From: Jeongeupia naejangsanensis
Lineage (GTDB): Bacteria > Pseudomonadota > Gammaproteobacteria > Burkholderiales > Chitinibacteraceae
DNA length: 64,000 bases
Reading direction: 5' to 3'
NCBI RefSeq assembly: GCF_016865585.1
Contig: NZ_JAESND010000008.1
Coordinates: 1-64,000 of the forward strand
The notes beneath the pieces were generated by a model. It was not told the DNA's origin. It did no database searches and was given only the letters and a program-made list of their open reading frames with translations. The position numbers and the translations under genes were made by a program. Below are positions 8,556-16,827 of this stretch, piece by piece (positions within the stretch are counted from its first letter, which is position 1; each line of letters starts with the position of its first letter).

Positions 8556-9422
8556 TCACTGGGCCTTGAATGCCGTATAGATGTCCCGGCTCCACGAGAC
8601 ATTGCGCATGCCGGCGACGAGGCGAGTGAAGTCCTTCAGCATCAGCCAGTAGGCATTGCCGCTCGGGTAGCAGTTCAGGTAGCGCCGGTTGTCCTTCTGC
8701 CCGGAGCGCCAGGGCGTCGAGATCAGCGTGCGCCGGTCGGTGCTGGTGATCTGTTTCAGCGTCGGCAGGTAGTGGTTCGTGTACACCGGGTCGAAATACG
8801 GGACGCCGGCCTGTTTGCCGCCGTACACCCGCGGTACGTTGGCCGCCATCGCAATCACGTGCTTGATGGGCTGATCGCGCAGCGCCACAAGCTCCGGCGA
8901 GCAGTTGTCGTTGTTCGACAGCACCAGCAGCGGGGCATCCTTGGATTTGGCCAGGTAAATGTGGATGTTGTTGCCGAAGGTTGAAAACGGCTGTTCGACA
9001 AAATCACCGAAAATGTATTCCAGTGACGCCAACAGCGGCGAAACCGTGCCGAATGCCGATTTTCCCTTGGCCAGCCTGAACATCGAGCGGATACCGGAGA
9101 AACGCCCGGCATGGTGCTGGTTGCGGAACACCATTTCGGCGTCCTCGCTGCACAGGGATTCGATGGCGATCCGGTTCCTGCCCGACGAAAAAGCCAGAAA
9201 ACCGAACAGCGCGTACACCGAGCCGGAGAAGGCATGAATCTCGCCGAACCGCGCCAGCCGGTCGGCACCGATGGCGTTGAGCACGATGTACTGGCGCGTA
9301 AAGCTGGGGCCGGTACTGTCCAGCAGCAAGCATGACGATTCGGGCGTCTGGCAGGCGATTTCGTCGGCGATTTCGGCGCCCACGCGGGCCTTCAGCGCCT
9401 GGATGTTGGCCGGAATTTTCAT
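8556..9422 (-). CDS. Uncharacterised protein, possibly patatin/lipase-like
   Basis: 288-aa protein without signal peptide or clear membrane segment. I do not recognise the family with confidence. The segment GEIHAFSGSVYALFGFLAF after a DSTG start region resembles the nucleophile elbow of patatin-like hydrolases, but a canonical GxSxG is absent (FSGSV). The C-terminal half is rich in aromatic residues. The ATG at 9422 has GGGAGCG seven bases before it. It follows the outer-membrane barrel gene by about 100 bases on the same strand and appears to be the last gene of the minus-strand arm of the 8.5-16.2 kb cluster, so a role in making or handling the lipid-like product is possible. Confidence 0.6.
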   Translation of the reverse strand: MKIPANIQALKARVGAEIADEIACQTPESSCLLLDSTGPSFTRQYIVLNAIGADRLARFGEIHAFSGSVYALFGFLAFSSGRNRIAIESLCSEDAEMVFRNQHHAGRFSGIRSMFRLAKGKSAFGTVSPLLASLEYIFGDFVEQPFSTFGNNIHIYLAKSKDAPLLVLSNNDNCSPELVALRDQPIKHVIAMAANVPRVYGGKQAGVPYFDPVYTNHYLPTLKQITSTDRRTLISTPWRSGQKDNRRYLNCYPSGNAYWLMLKDFTRLVAGMRNVSWSRDIYTAFKAQ

Positions 9423-9524
9423 GATGTAGCGCTCCCGATGCAGTTGGAGAACGGGGTGGCAAGAACCGTCATCGCAAGGCGCGCGCCGGGACGGCGGACG
9501 GACACGCGCCAAGGGTATGACCGA

Positions 9525-10766
9525 TCAATAGATATAGGAAATTTCAGCAAACTGAACGTTGTTTTTACGTAGGCTACCGAAAAAGCTTTCATCCTTGCCG
9601 CGATAAATGTCGGCGCCCGCAGAAAGCTTGATGCTGTCGGAGTAACGCCAGTTGATGCGGGGGCGGATGGCATAGTCGCTGTCGCGGAAATTGACGACGC
9701 CGACGATTTCGTAATCGACGCTGTCGTTCCACAGGCGCTGCGCGATTCGCAGCGTGAGGCCGTCCTGGTACTGGTGGAACTGATTGTTGGCGATGCGCAG
9801 TTTCCGCCGCACCGCGCTCTCGGCGGGCGTCACCCCGTCGAGCAGCGGGTCTTCGTCGAAGTAGCGAAAGAAGTACTGCATGCCAATCGTGGCATTGGCC
9901 GGCAGATTGGTTTCGACGCCGGTGATGCCGTACCAGTGCGAAATCCGGCCGTCGTTGACCTTGAAGTCGGTTTCGGGGAAATCCATGTGGGCGATTTCGC
10001 CGCGCAGGCCCCAGCCGCTGAGCGTCGTCGCCGCATCGGCACCGAAGACCTCGAGTTCGGCGTAACCGCGATTCACGCCCACGATGCGCTGGTCGGCCAG
10101 CCGCATCAGCTGCAGCGAGCGCGGCTTTTCCAGTCCCTTGAAGTACGACAGGGACCAGTCGAAGCCGTCGCCGCTGTGGTCGAACTTCGCGGCGTACTCG
10201 TACTGCTCGGCATCGGGCCGCATCGGCAGGTTTTTCTCGGCCTCGTCGTTCGGCATCCGGCTCTGCTTGACCTCCTTGCCCAGCAGCGTCAGCCGCCCAG
10301 GATTGCCGAAATCGTGCGAGACCGACAACATCGCCGCGCCCATCCGCTGCGCCTCGTCGACCGACTGCGGCGAGGTGTAGTCGCGGGCACTGATGTTGTC
10401 CGTCGGGTTGATCCGGTCGGCCCGGCCCCAGGCGACGACCTGCCAGCCGGCCCGGATCTGCGTTTCCTCGCCGGTCCACTGCAGGAAGGCTTCGCGCAGG
10501 ATGCTGCGGGTGCTGCCGCCTTCGTCCTGCGCGAAGTTGTAAACCAGACCGCCGGCGCGAACACTCAACTGGTCGGTGAGGTTGACGCTGGCGTCGGCGG
10601 ACAGCATCGGCGCCAGGATGCCTTCGCGGTCGTCGAGCACCCGGTTGCTGCTCCAGGCCCCGAGCGAGGCGACCGCGCTGAACTGGGCATTGTCGAAGGC
10701 GGCGCCTGCACCGCCGCTTGCAGCGAGGCAAGCGGCGAGCAGCAGCGGCTTAAAGTTCGGTTTCAA
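9525..10766 (-). CDS. Outer-membrane beta-barrel protein, DUF1302-like
   Basis: 413-aa exported protein with a signal peptide (LLLAACLAASGGAGA). Alternating hydrophobic strands run throughout, and the C-terminus FAEISYIY ends in an aromatic residue as BAM substrates do. WGRADRINPTDN followed by ARDYT is typical of the DUF1302-type proteins that travel with MMPL/RND exporters and LolA-like proteins. Its start overlaps the end of the MMPL fusion gene by 17 bases. It is likely the outer-membrane exit or binding partner for the exported product. Channel function is inferred from family and context only. Confidence 0.78.
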   Translation of the reverse strand: MKPNFKPLLLAACLAASGGAGAAFDNAQFSAVASLGAWSSNRVLDDREGILAPMLSADASVNLTDQLSVRAGGLVYNFAQDEGGSTRSILREAFLQWTGEETQIRAGWQVVAWGRADRINPTDNISARDYTSPQSVDEAQRMGAAMLSVSHDFGNPGRLTLLGKEVKQSRMPNDEAEKNLPMRPDAEQYEYAAKFDHSGDGFDWSLSYFKGLEKPRSLQLMRLADQRIVGVNRGYAELEVFGADAATTLSGWGLRGEIAHMDFPETDFKVNDGRISHWYGITGVETNLPANATIGMQYFFRYFDEDPLLDGVTPAESAVRRKLRIANNQFHQYQDGLTLRIAQRLWNDSVDYEIVGVVNFRDSDYAIRPRINWRYSDSIKLSAGADIYRGKDESFFGSLRKNNVQFAEISYIY

Positions 10767-13700
10767 GGTAGCGCGGTGTGAAATAGAGACCCTTCACGCC
10801 CTGATTGGCCTTGAAGTCGTACCAGTCGATCACCGTCTTGTGGCCGGTCTGCACGTTCTGTACTTCCATGTGCATCGGCTGCCAGCGGCGCTTTGCAACG
10901 TCGACGTTGACGAGGTTGCTCAGCGTAGCCACTTTGAGCAGTTGCTTGCCGTCGTCGTAGAACTCGGTCTTCAGCGCCAGAAACGACTCCTCGTCGATCC
11001 AGCTGACCCGCTTGGAGTAGCCGGCCTGCTCGGCCACCTTCGCGTCCTTGGGCAGCGACTCGATCATCACCACCGGCTTGTTCGCGATCGTGGCATTGCC
11101 GACGACCTTGTGCGTCCACTCGCTGACCTTGTGGCCGATCACGTCGCCGTACGACATGTCGGTGCCGGCGAAGCTCTCGTTCTTGTTGGCCGAGGTCAGC
11201 CGGCGGGTCTTCTTCAATGCCGGCATATAGATCCACATGTCGTCATCACGGTCGCTGTGCTCGGCCAGCAGGATCACGGTGTTCTTGATGTCGGTCGGCG
11301 ACATGAAACGGGTCATGCGCTTGGTGTCCACCGTGTTGTCCTGCATCTGCGTCGCGCCGAAGGTTTCGCGGACGCGGCGGTCGCCGTTCTTGTTGATCAG
11401 CTGGAACGTTGCCTTCGAGGTCGAGTCGGTAAAGCGGTTCGCGACGTAGTTCTTTTCCATCACGCTATCGGCCGGCGCACTCGTCGCCTTGGCTTCACGC
11501 GGGAGCGACAGTGTCCCGAGGCCGAGTACAGCCGCGACCATCAGCATGCCGCTGGTCGAACCTGCCGTGCCGAGTGCGGTGCCTGCCACGTTCACGGTCT
11601 GCGATTTGCGGTCCATGCGCTTGAGCAGGAAGGCCGGCTTGAGCAGCTGGATCAGCGAAGGCAGCAGCAGCAGGGTGGTGGCCACGCTGACGACCATCGA
11701 CATGACGATCAGGATGCCGGACCAGATGTGGATGTTGAAGCCCTTCGACAGCATCAGCACCGAGTAACCGCCGCCGATCGCGGTGCCGACATAGAGAATC
11801 GCACGGCCTGCCGATTCGATGGCGCTGTCGATTGCCGCTTCGAGTGTCGGATGGAACTGCAGCTCTTCGCGGATCCGGTACAGCAGGTAGATCGCATAGT
11901 CGGCACCGATACCGATTGCCATCGGCGCGGTAATGGCGTTGGGCGTGTTCAGCGGAATGCCGGTCAGGCCCATCACGCCGAAGTTCACCAGTGCAGTGAT
12001 GGCCAGCGGCGTGACCACCAGCAGGGCTCCGAGCAGCGAGCGGAACAGCAGCAGCGACACCGCGAAGATCACCAGACCGATCTGCAGGACGTTCTGCAGC
12101 TTGCCGTTCACCAGCGATTCGGACAGCGCCGTCGATTGCGGCACGCTGCCGCCGAAGTAGATCTTGATCCGCGGATCATTGTGCTGGGCCAGGAAGGCCT
12201 TGGTGTTGCTGATCACCTTCTGGATCTGGCCACTGTTGTCATGCTTCACGAAGGCGGTGATGTTGGCGTACTGGTAGTTGTAATCGACATAGCGGTCGAA
12301 GTCGGCCGGTTCGCCCGACATCGAGTACAGCAGCAGGTATTGCGACACCAGATCGCGGCTGGCCGGAATCGACATCGCTGCCGGCGAGTCGGCGTGCATT
12401 GCCTGGTTCATGCGCTTGAGCAGATCCACGACCGAGATCGTCTTGCCGATGCCAGGCTGGGTTTCAAGGAAGCGCTGGGTCTGCTCGATCAGCTGCAGCA
12501 CCTTCGGATCCTTGATCACGTCGTGCGCATTGCCTTCGAACACCACGTACAGGGTGTTGGTACCGGCCATTTTCTCGTTGATCAGCTTGTCGTCGAGCTG
12601 GAACGGCAGGTTGGCGGCAAAGAAGCTCTTGTTCGAGTTCTCGACCTTCAGGTGCGTCAGGCCGAAGGCCGACACGATCACGATCAGCAGGAAGGCGAAG
12701 TGGATCTTGCCGAACTGGCGCGGGCTGATCGCGCGCTTGATCAGGCCGATGACCGGGCTGAGCACGTCGAAGCGCGGCTTCGTGGTCCGTACCTTCGGTG
12801 CTTTCAGCCACGAGCGGACCGCCGGAATGAAGGTCAGCTCGATGATCAGGCCGGACAGGATGCCCAGACCGGTGAAGATGCCGAAGTTGCGGATCGTGGC
12901 AATCTCGAACGACATCAGCGACAGGAAGCCGATGACCGCGACAATGCCGGCGGCCAGCATGACAGGCCCGACCTTGGACATCGAGCGGATCACCGCCTCG
13001 CGATTGGCTGCCTTCGGTGCCAGGCCATTCTTGACCGCGAGTTCGAACTCCTCGTAGTAACGCTTGAGCAGCTGTACCGCGTGGCCGGCAGTGACGGCGA
13101 GAATCAGGATGGGCGTACTGGCGTTGAAGGCATCAAGCGGCACCTTGGCGATGCCCATCATGCCCAGCCCCCACAGGACCGACAGGAAGGCGGTCACCAG
13201 CGGCAGGAAGAAGCCTTGCCAAGTGCGGAAGGCTTCGAAGTGCAGCAGGCCGACCAGCAGCAGCGCGATCGGGAACAGCAGCGCCATGCGCTGCGTATAT
13301 TTCTCGACGTAGTAAACGAACATCGGCGTACCGCTGACCGCGACGCTGATGTCGTTGTTGGCCAGCGGCTGGACCAGTTTGTACGCGGCTTCCAGCGTCG
13401 GGGTGAAGCCCTTGGCGCCCTTTTCGACGGCGATGGAAATCGTCGCCATGTCGCGGGCGTCGGATACCACGACACCGCTGTAGATCGGGTTGCGCTGGAT
13501 CGCCGTTTTCAGCTTGGCGATGGCGTCCGCGTCGATCGTGGCGCCATGCAGCATCGGCTTGACCTCGAGCCCTTCGTCATTGCCGGCGATGCCCTTGGCC
13601 CGCTTGGCGGAAAGGCTCATCAGGGTTTCCGGCTTGACGTTCGGCAGCGTGCGCAAGCCGTCCGAAATGGTCCGTACCCGATCCAGCACGGCAGGCTGAT

Positions 13701-13935
13701 AGATGTCGCCATGCTTGGGTGCAACCGCCACGACCAGCACGTAGTTCGAGCCGAAGACCTTTTCGGCCAGATTGGTGCCGATCACGTAGGGATGCTTTTG
13801 CGGCAGCATCTGGTTGGGGTCGATGATGACCTGAAGATGCCGCATTTGCGACATCATGAATCCCGTGACCAGGAAGGTGGCCAGGATGACGAGGAAACGC
13901 CACCTGATGATCTGCCCAATATACTTGGTAAACAT
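10750..13935 (-). CDS. RND/MMPL-family exporter fused to a LolA-like outer-membrane lipoprotein-sorting domain
   Basis: 1061-aa protein. Residues 1 to about 770 form an MMPL/HAE3-type RND exporter with two repeats of about six membrane helices, each following a large periplasmic loop; the conserved core GIGADYAIYLLYRIRE lies in the second half. After a short hydrophobic segment (MLMVAAVLGLGTLSLP), residues from about 800 to the end match the outer-membrane lipoprotein-sorting, LolA-like domain that is usually a separate gene (DDDMWIYMPALKKTRR, then FAGTDMSYGDV). The combination suggests a pump that hands a hydrophobic molecule straight to a periplasmic carrier. It lies 14 bases after the AlkB-like gene, and its 3' end overlaps the barrel gene. 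Substrate unknown; a lipid-like product of this cluster is the best guess. Confidence 0.85.
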   Translation of the reverse strand: MFTKYIGQIIRWRFLVILATFLVTGFMMSQMRHLQVIIDPNQMLPQKHPYVIGTNLAEKVFGSNYVLVVAVAPKHGDIYQPAVLDRVRTISDGLRTLPNVKPETLMSLSAKRAKGIAGNDEGLEVKPMLHGATIDADAIAKLKTAIQRNPIYSGVVVSDARDMATISIAVEKGAKGFTPTLEAAYKLVQPLANNDISVAVSGTPMFVYYVEKYTQRMALLFPIALLLVGLLHFEAFRTWQGFFLPLVTAFLSVLWGLGMMGIAKVPLDAFNASTPILILAVTAGHAVQLLKRYYEEFELAVKNGLAPKAANREAVIRSMSKVGPVMLAAGIVAVIGFLSLMSFEIATIRNFGIFTGLGILSGLIIELTFIPAVRSWLKAPKVRTTKPRFDVLSPVIGLIKRAISPRQFGKIHFAFLLIVIVSAFGLTHLKVENSNKSFFAANLPFQLDDKLINEKMAGTNTLYVVFEGNAHDVIKDPKVLQLIEQTQRFLETQPGIGKTISVVDLLKRMNQAMHADSPAAMSIPASRDLVSQYLLLYSMSGEPADFDRYVDYNYQYANITAFVKHDNSGQIQKVISNTKAFLAQHNDPRIKIYFGGSVPQSTALSESLVNGKLQNVLQIGLVIFAVSLLLFRSLLGALLVVTPLAITALVNFGVMGLTGIPLNTPNAITAPMAIGIGADYAIYLLYRIREELQFHPTLEAAIDSAIESAGRAILYVGTAIGGGYSVLMLSKGFNIHIWSGILIVMSMVVSVATTLLLLPSLIQLLKPAFLLKRMDRKSQTVNVAGTALGTAGSTSGMLMVAAVLGLGTLSLPREAKATSAPADSVMEKNYVANRFTDSTSKATFQLINKNGDRRVRETFGATQMQDNTVDTKRMTRFMSPTDIKNTVILLAEHSDRDDDMWIYMPALKKTRRLTSANKNESFAGTDMSYGDVIGHKVSEWTHKVVGNATIANKPVVMIESLPKDAKVAEQAGYSKRVSWIDEESFLALKTEFYDDGKQLLKVATLSNLVNVDVAKRRWQPMHMEVQNVQTGHKTVIDWYDFKANQGVKGLYFTPRYLETEL

Positions 13936-13949
13936 TGCTTGTATTTCCT

Positions 13950-15110
13950 TCAGTCGTTGCCGCGCATCAAGATTGGATTAAGGCTGAGCTGATTGGCCTG
14001 CTTGGCCAGGATCTTTTCTTCCGGCGAGGCGGAATTCCTGTCCCATTGCGCCAATTGCGGCGCCGCAAATCGATGCCACCAGAACGGAATCATCGCCACC
14101 ACGATGGTGCCGATATAGCCGTACTTCAGCTGCAAGCTGGTATCGACTGCTTCGAGTTCCCAATACCGCTTGTGCGCATTGGCATGGTGATCGGCGTGGC
14201 GGGACAGATTGAGCAGGGCGTTCGACGACATCCGCGAATCGCAATCCCAGCTGTGCCGCGGCTCGACCTTGCTGCCGGGCACGCGGACGACGCCGTAATG
14301 CTCGATGTAATTGACGGTTTCGAACAGGAATTTGGCCAGCACGATCACGAAGGTATAAACCGCGACGCCGAGCAGGCCGGCGGCCAGATACCACAGGACG
14401 TAAATGGCGGCGGTCATCGCCAGTCCGGTCAGGACGCGGTTGTGCAGCGACAGCAACGGCTTGCCACTATTGGCCAGCCGCTGCGATTCCACTTCCCACG
14501 ACTCCCGGTACTGGCCGAGGCTGGAACGGATGAAGAACGCATAGACCGACTCGCCCCGGCGCGCGGTGGCCGAATCCAGATCCGTACCGACATTGCGGTG
14601 ATGCGAATACACGTGGGAAATCGAGAACTGGGCGTCACCGGTCATGGCCAGCAGATAGCGGCCAATGAGCATGGCCACCTTGTCGGTCGTCCGGTGCACG
14701 AGTTCGTGGGCGTACAGGTGGTTGGACGACAGCACATATCCGACGGCAATGGTGCTGGCGATCATTCCGCCAAGGCCGGCTTCCTGCTTGATTGCAAGCA
14801 GATTGACCGGAACGAGGCTCGATAGCGCCGCCGACAATCCGAGCAGATCGCCCGGAGAAACAATCCACATCAGGCTGAACATATAGAGCGATACGATGGG
14901 TACATACAGATACACCATCGAATCGAGCACCCAGTGCTGCGAATAGCTCGGCACGCTGCGATCCGGCGGCGTCAGGATGTCGACCAGCGCATTGATCAGG
15001 ATGATGGCGACCGGGACAAGGAAGGCCCACTGCGGTGCCAGAAAAACCGTCATCGCTGCGGACGGCACAATGAAGCAGGTCAGATAAGAGTGCTTGAAGT
15101 ATTTGTACAT
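13950..15110 (-). CDS. AlkB-type membrane diiron hydroxylase (fatty acid desaturase superfamily)
   Basis: Predicted integral-membrane non-haem diiron monooxygenase acting on an alkyl chain. All histidine boxes of the alkane 1-monooxygenase type are visible: AHELVHR, VYSHHRNVGTD, NYIEHYGV and RHADHHANAHKRYWELE. About six hydrophobic segments are present and the length of 386 aa is near the AlkB norm (about 400). The ATG at 15110 or the GTG at 15116 could start it. It follows the 2Fe-2S ferredoxin-reductase gene by about 12-17 bases, which supplies the obvious electron donor. AlkB itself uses rubredoxin, and no rubredoxin gene is present. The substrate is more likely a cluster intermediate than free alkane. 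Confidence 0.85.
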   Translation of the reverse strand: MYKYFKHSYLTCFIVPSAAMTVFLAPQWAFLVPVAIILINALVDILTPPDRSVPSYSQHWVLDSMVYLYVPIVSLYMFSLMWIVSPGDLLGLSAALSSLVPVNLLAIKQEAGLGGMIASTIAVGYVLSSNHLYAHELVHRTTDKVAMLIGRYLLAMTGDAQFSISHVYSHHRNVGTDLDSATARRGESVYAFFIRSSLGQYRESWEVESQRLANSGKPLLSLHNRVLTGLAMTAAIYVLWYLAAGLLGVAVYTFVIVLAKFLFETVNYIEHYGVVRVPGSKVEPRHSWDCDSRMSSNALLNLSRHADHHANAHKRYWELEAVDTSLQLKYGYIGTIVVAMIPFWWHRFAAPQLAQWDRNSASPEEKILAKQANQLSLNPILMRGND

Positions 15111-15126
15111 GGTCACGCTCTAGCCA

Positions 15127-16245
15127 TTAAATAACCGCAGCGGTCGTTGCGGCGACCCCTTGCTCGTATTTGTCGAAACTCATTTGATCCGGATGCATGC
15201 CCGCCTGCCGAAGCGTGGCGATGGCGCTGTCCACCAGCGGCGTGGGACCGCACAACAGGACGTGCCAGGCCGATGCCGGCAGCCGGAACCGGTCGTTGTG
15301 CCGTGCGGCTTCCGCGAGGATGTCGGTCAGGTGTTCGGCGACATAGCCGCGCCTGCCCGCCCAGCTGCTGCCGGCCGGCTCGCGGTCCAGAACCACGTTG
15401 ACCGACAGCGGGATTTGCGCCGCCTCGGCGCGGCGCTGCAATTCGTCCAGCGCATATATCTCTTTCTGGTCGCGGGCGCCGTAGACCAGAACGACGGGTC
15501 TGGCGGTCGGCGAGCCGCTGAACTTGTCCAGACAGGTGCCGATCATTCCGCCAATCGCACCAAGGCCGCTGCCGCCGGCAATGCACAGCAGGGGCAAGGA
15601 GGTGTCCGAACCGGTTTCGTCGAGGCCGAAGTCGCCAAAAGGCGCTTCGATGCTCAACGGCTTGCCGGCGTTGGCCGGATCGACGATCCAGGACGAGAGC
15701 GCGCCGTCGGGATAGTGGGTGATGTCGAACTCGACAATATCGGCGTGATGGCCTGCCGCAATCATCGAATAGCTGCGTGCGGTGATGTCCAGCTCGAACG
15801 GCTGCAAACGGGCGAACTGGCCGGCGCGCCAGCTCAGCGGCGCATCCAGTTGCAGGCGGACCCGATGGATGCGCGCGGTCATCGGCCGCACCTCCAGCAG
15901 GCGCGCGCCGACCTTGGCGGCACCATCCGGCTCGCTGTTGTCCCAGGCGATCACCATGTCTGAGTGCACGGCGGTCTGGCACGCCAGATAGGTACCAGCC
16001 TCGATTTCCTGCCGGGAAAAAACGTACTCCCGCTCCATCAGGGATTTGGGGCGTCCTTCGATTACCTTGATCTGACAGGTCTTGCACGCACCAACACGGC
16101 AGTTGTAGGGGGCGGGCATGCCATGCCGAAGTGCCGCCTCCAGAAGATTGCTGCCCTGCTCGATTTGCAGGGTCGTGTTGGCCGGCAGGAACCGTACTTC
16201 GAACTTGGCGGTTTCCTTCGGCTTCCTCTGGAACAAACCAAACAT
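15127..16245 (-). CDS. 2Fe-2S ferredoxin-NAD(P)H reductase (electron donor for the hydroxylases)
   Basis: 372-aa soluble flavo-iron-sulfur protein. A plant-type 2Fe-2S domain occupies roughly residues 14-105 (CRVGACKTCQ, then a fourth Cys in YLACQTAV). An FAD-binding domain with ARSYSMI and an NAD(P)-binding domain with CIAGGSGLGAIGGMI and LLCGPTPLVDSAIA follow. It passes electrons from NAD(P)H through FAD to the cluster and on to oxygenases such as the AlkB-like protein encoded next. The ATG at 16245 has GGGAGA five bases upstream. It is the first gene of the minus-strand operon, divergent from the sulfur-carrier gene. Confidence 0.9.
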   Translation of the reverse strand: MFGLFQRKPKETAKFEVRFLPANTTLQIEQGSNLLEAALRHGMPAPYNCRVGACKTCQIKVIEGRPKSLMEREYVFSRQEIEAGTYLACQTAVHSDMVIAWDNSEPDGAAKVGARLLEVRPMTARIHRVRLQLDAPLSWRAGQFARLQPFELDITARSYSMIAAGHHADIVEFDITHYPDGALSSWIVDPANAGKPLSIEAPFGDFGLDETGSDTSLPLLCIAGGSGLGAIGGMIGTCLDKFSGSPTARPVVLVYGARDQKEIYALDELQRRAEAAQIPLSVNVVLDREPAGSSWAGRRGYVAEHLTDILAEAARHNDRFRLPASAWHVLLCGPTPLVDSAIATLRQAGMHPDQMSFDKYEQGVAATTAAVI

Positions 16246-16544
16246 AGCGTCTCCCGTTCATTACTGCCTGCCATCGCCCTGCATGGCCAAGTGCACCGCG
16301 TTTATGAGGTTCGGCGCATTAGGGCCGGCGGAGAATAGCGTGCAAGCCTGCGGGGACAAATAGTCAGATCGGATGGGGTATTTAGAACTACGCCTTAATG
16401 ACCGTGCCGGTCTGCTCATATCCATTCATGCCGAATGCGTAAAGAATCCGTCGACCGAATAAAGCGTCAAATCCGGCCGCGTTCTGCCTGACGTGGCTTT
16501 CTGCTCCAAATGGCATCCAGTTGATTCGAGAAGGAAGCAAAGCA
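16246..16544. promoter_or_regulatory. Divergent promoter region of the 8.5-26.4 kb cluster
   Basis: About 300 bases with no gene lie between the two divergent operon arms, so both promoters must be here. The only short dyad I noticed is GACCG-TGC-CGGTC at 16400-16412. I could not assign -35/-10 boxes with confidence. The LuxR-type regulator at 26380-27096 is the likely controller. Confidence 0.5.
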
Positions 16545-16826
16545 ATGAGCGTGGTACACATCAATTTGCCGGTTCCCCTGCGCAAACTTGCCAAGGGCGC
16601 CACTTCAATCGAGTGTCAGGCCAATACGGTCCTGGATGCTTTGCTGAAGCTGGACGAGATCGATGCATCGATTTCCGCGCGATTGCTCGAGGATGATCGC
16701 AGTGCCTTGAAGCGTTATATCAACGTTTATGTTGACGGAAAGCACATTTCAAAAACCGGCGGCCTGCAGACGACGCTTGCAAACAGCAGCAAGCTGGAAA
16801 TCGTGACTGCATTTGCAGGAGGCTGA
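16545..16826 (+). CDS. MoaD/ThiS-type sulfur carrier protein
   Basis: 93-aa ubiquitin-fold protein ending in Ala-Gly-Gly at the very C-terminus, the form that is adenylated and thiocarboxylated by MoeB/ThiF-type enzymes. Features typical of the MoaD/ThiS family are INLPVPLRKLAKG near the start and RYINVYVDGKHI in the middle. The ATG at 16545 has AGAAGGAAG upstream; the in-frame upstream extension is not needed. The next gene encodes its predicted activator. As in thioquinolobactin-type pathways, a dedicated carrier inside a biosynthetic cluster suggests sulfur transfer to the product. No JAMM-type trimming protease is nearby, and none is needed because the Gly-Gly end is already exposed. A stray molybdopterin role is less likely: no other moa genes are here. 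Confidence 0.85.
   Translation: MSVVHINLPVPLRKLAKGATSIECQANTVLDALLKLDEIDASISARLLEDDRSALKRYINVYVDGKHISKTGGLQTTLANSSKLEIVTAFAGG
16817..16822 (+). promoter_or_regulatory. Shine-Dalgarno of the MoeB-like gene, embedded in the Ala-Gly-Gly codons of the sulfur carrier
   Basis: AGGAGG lies within GCA-GGA-GGC, the last three sense codons of the upstream gene, five bases before the TTG start at 16828. It decides the start codon: the alternative TTG at 16813 lies upstream of this site and has no comparable one. Confidence 0.7.
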
Positions 16827-16827
16827 A

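Noticed and set aside
10576-13992. 1138-aa open frame on the plus strand, antisense to the MMPL fusion
   Set aside because: Shadow of a high-GC gene: rich in His/Gln/Arg/Asp, no motif, and the opposite strand encodes an obvious membrane transporter. The same applies to the long frames opposite valS (52130-55201) and opposite the sugar operon (59285-61738).
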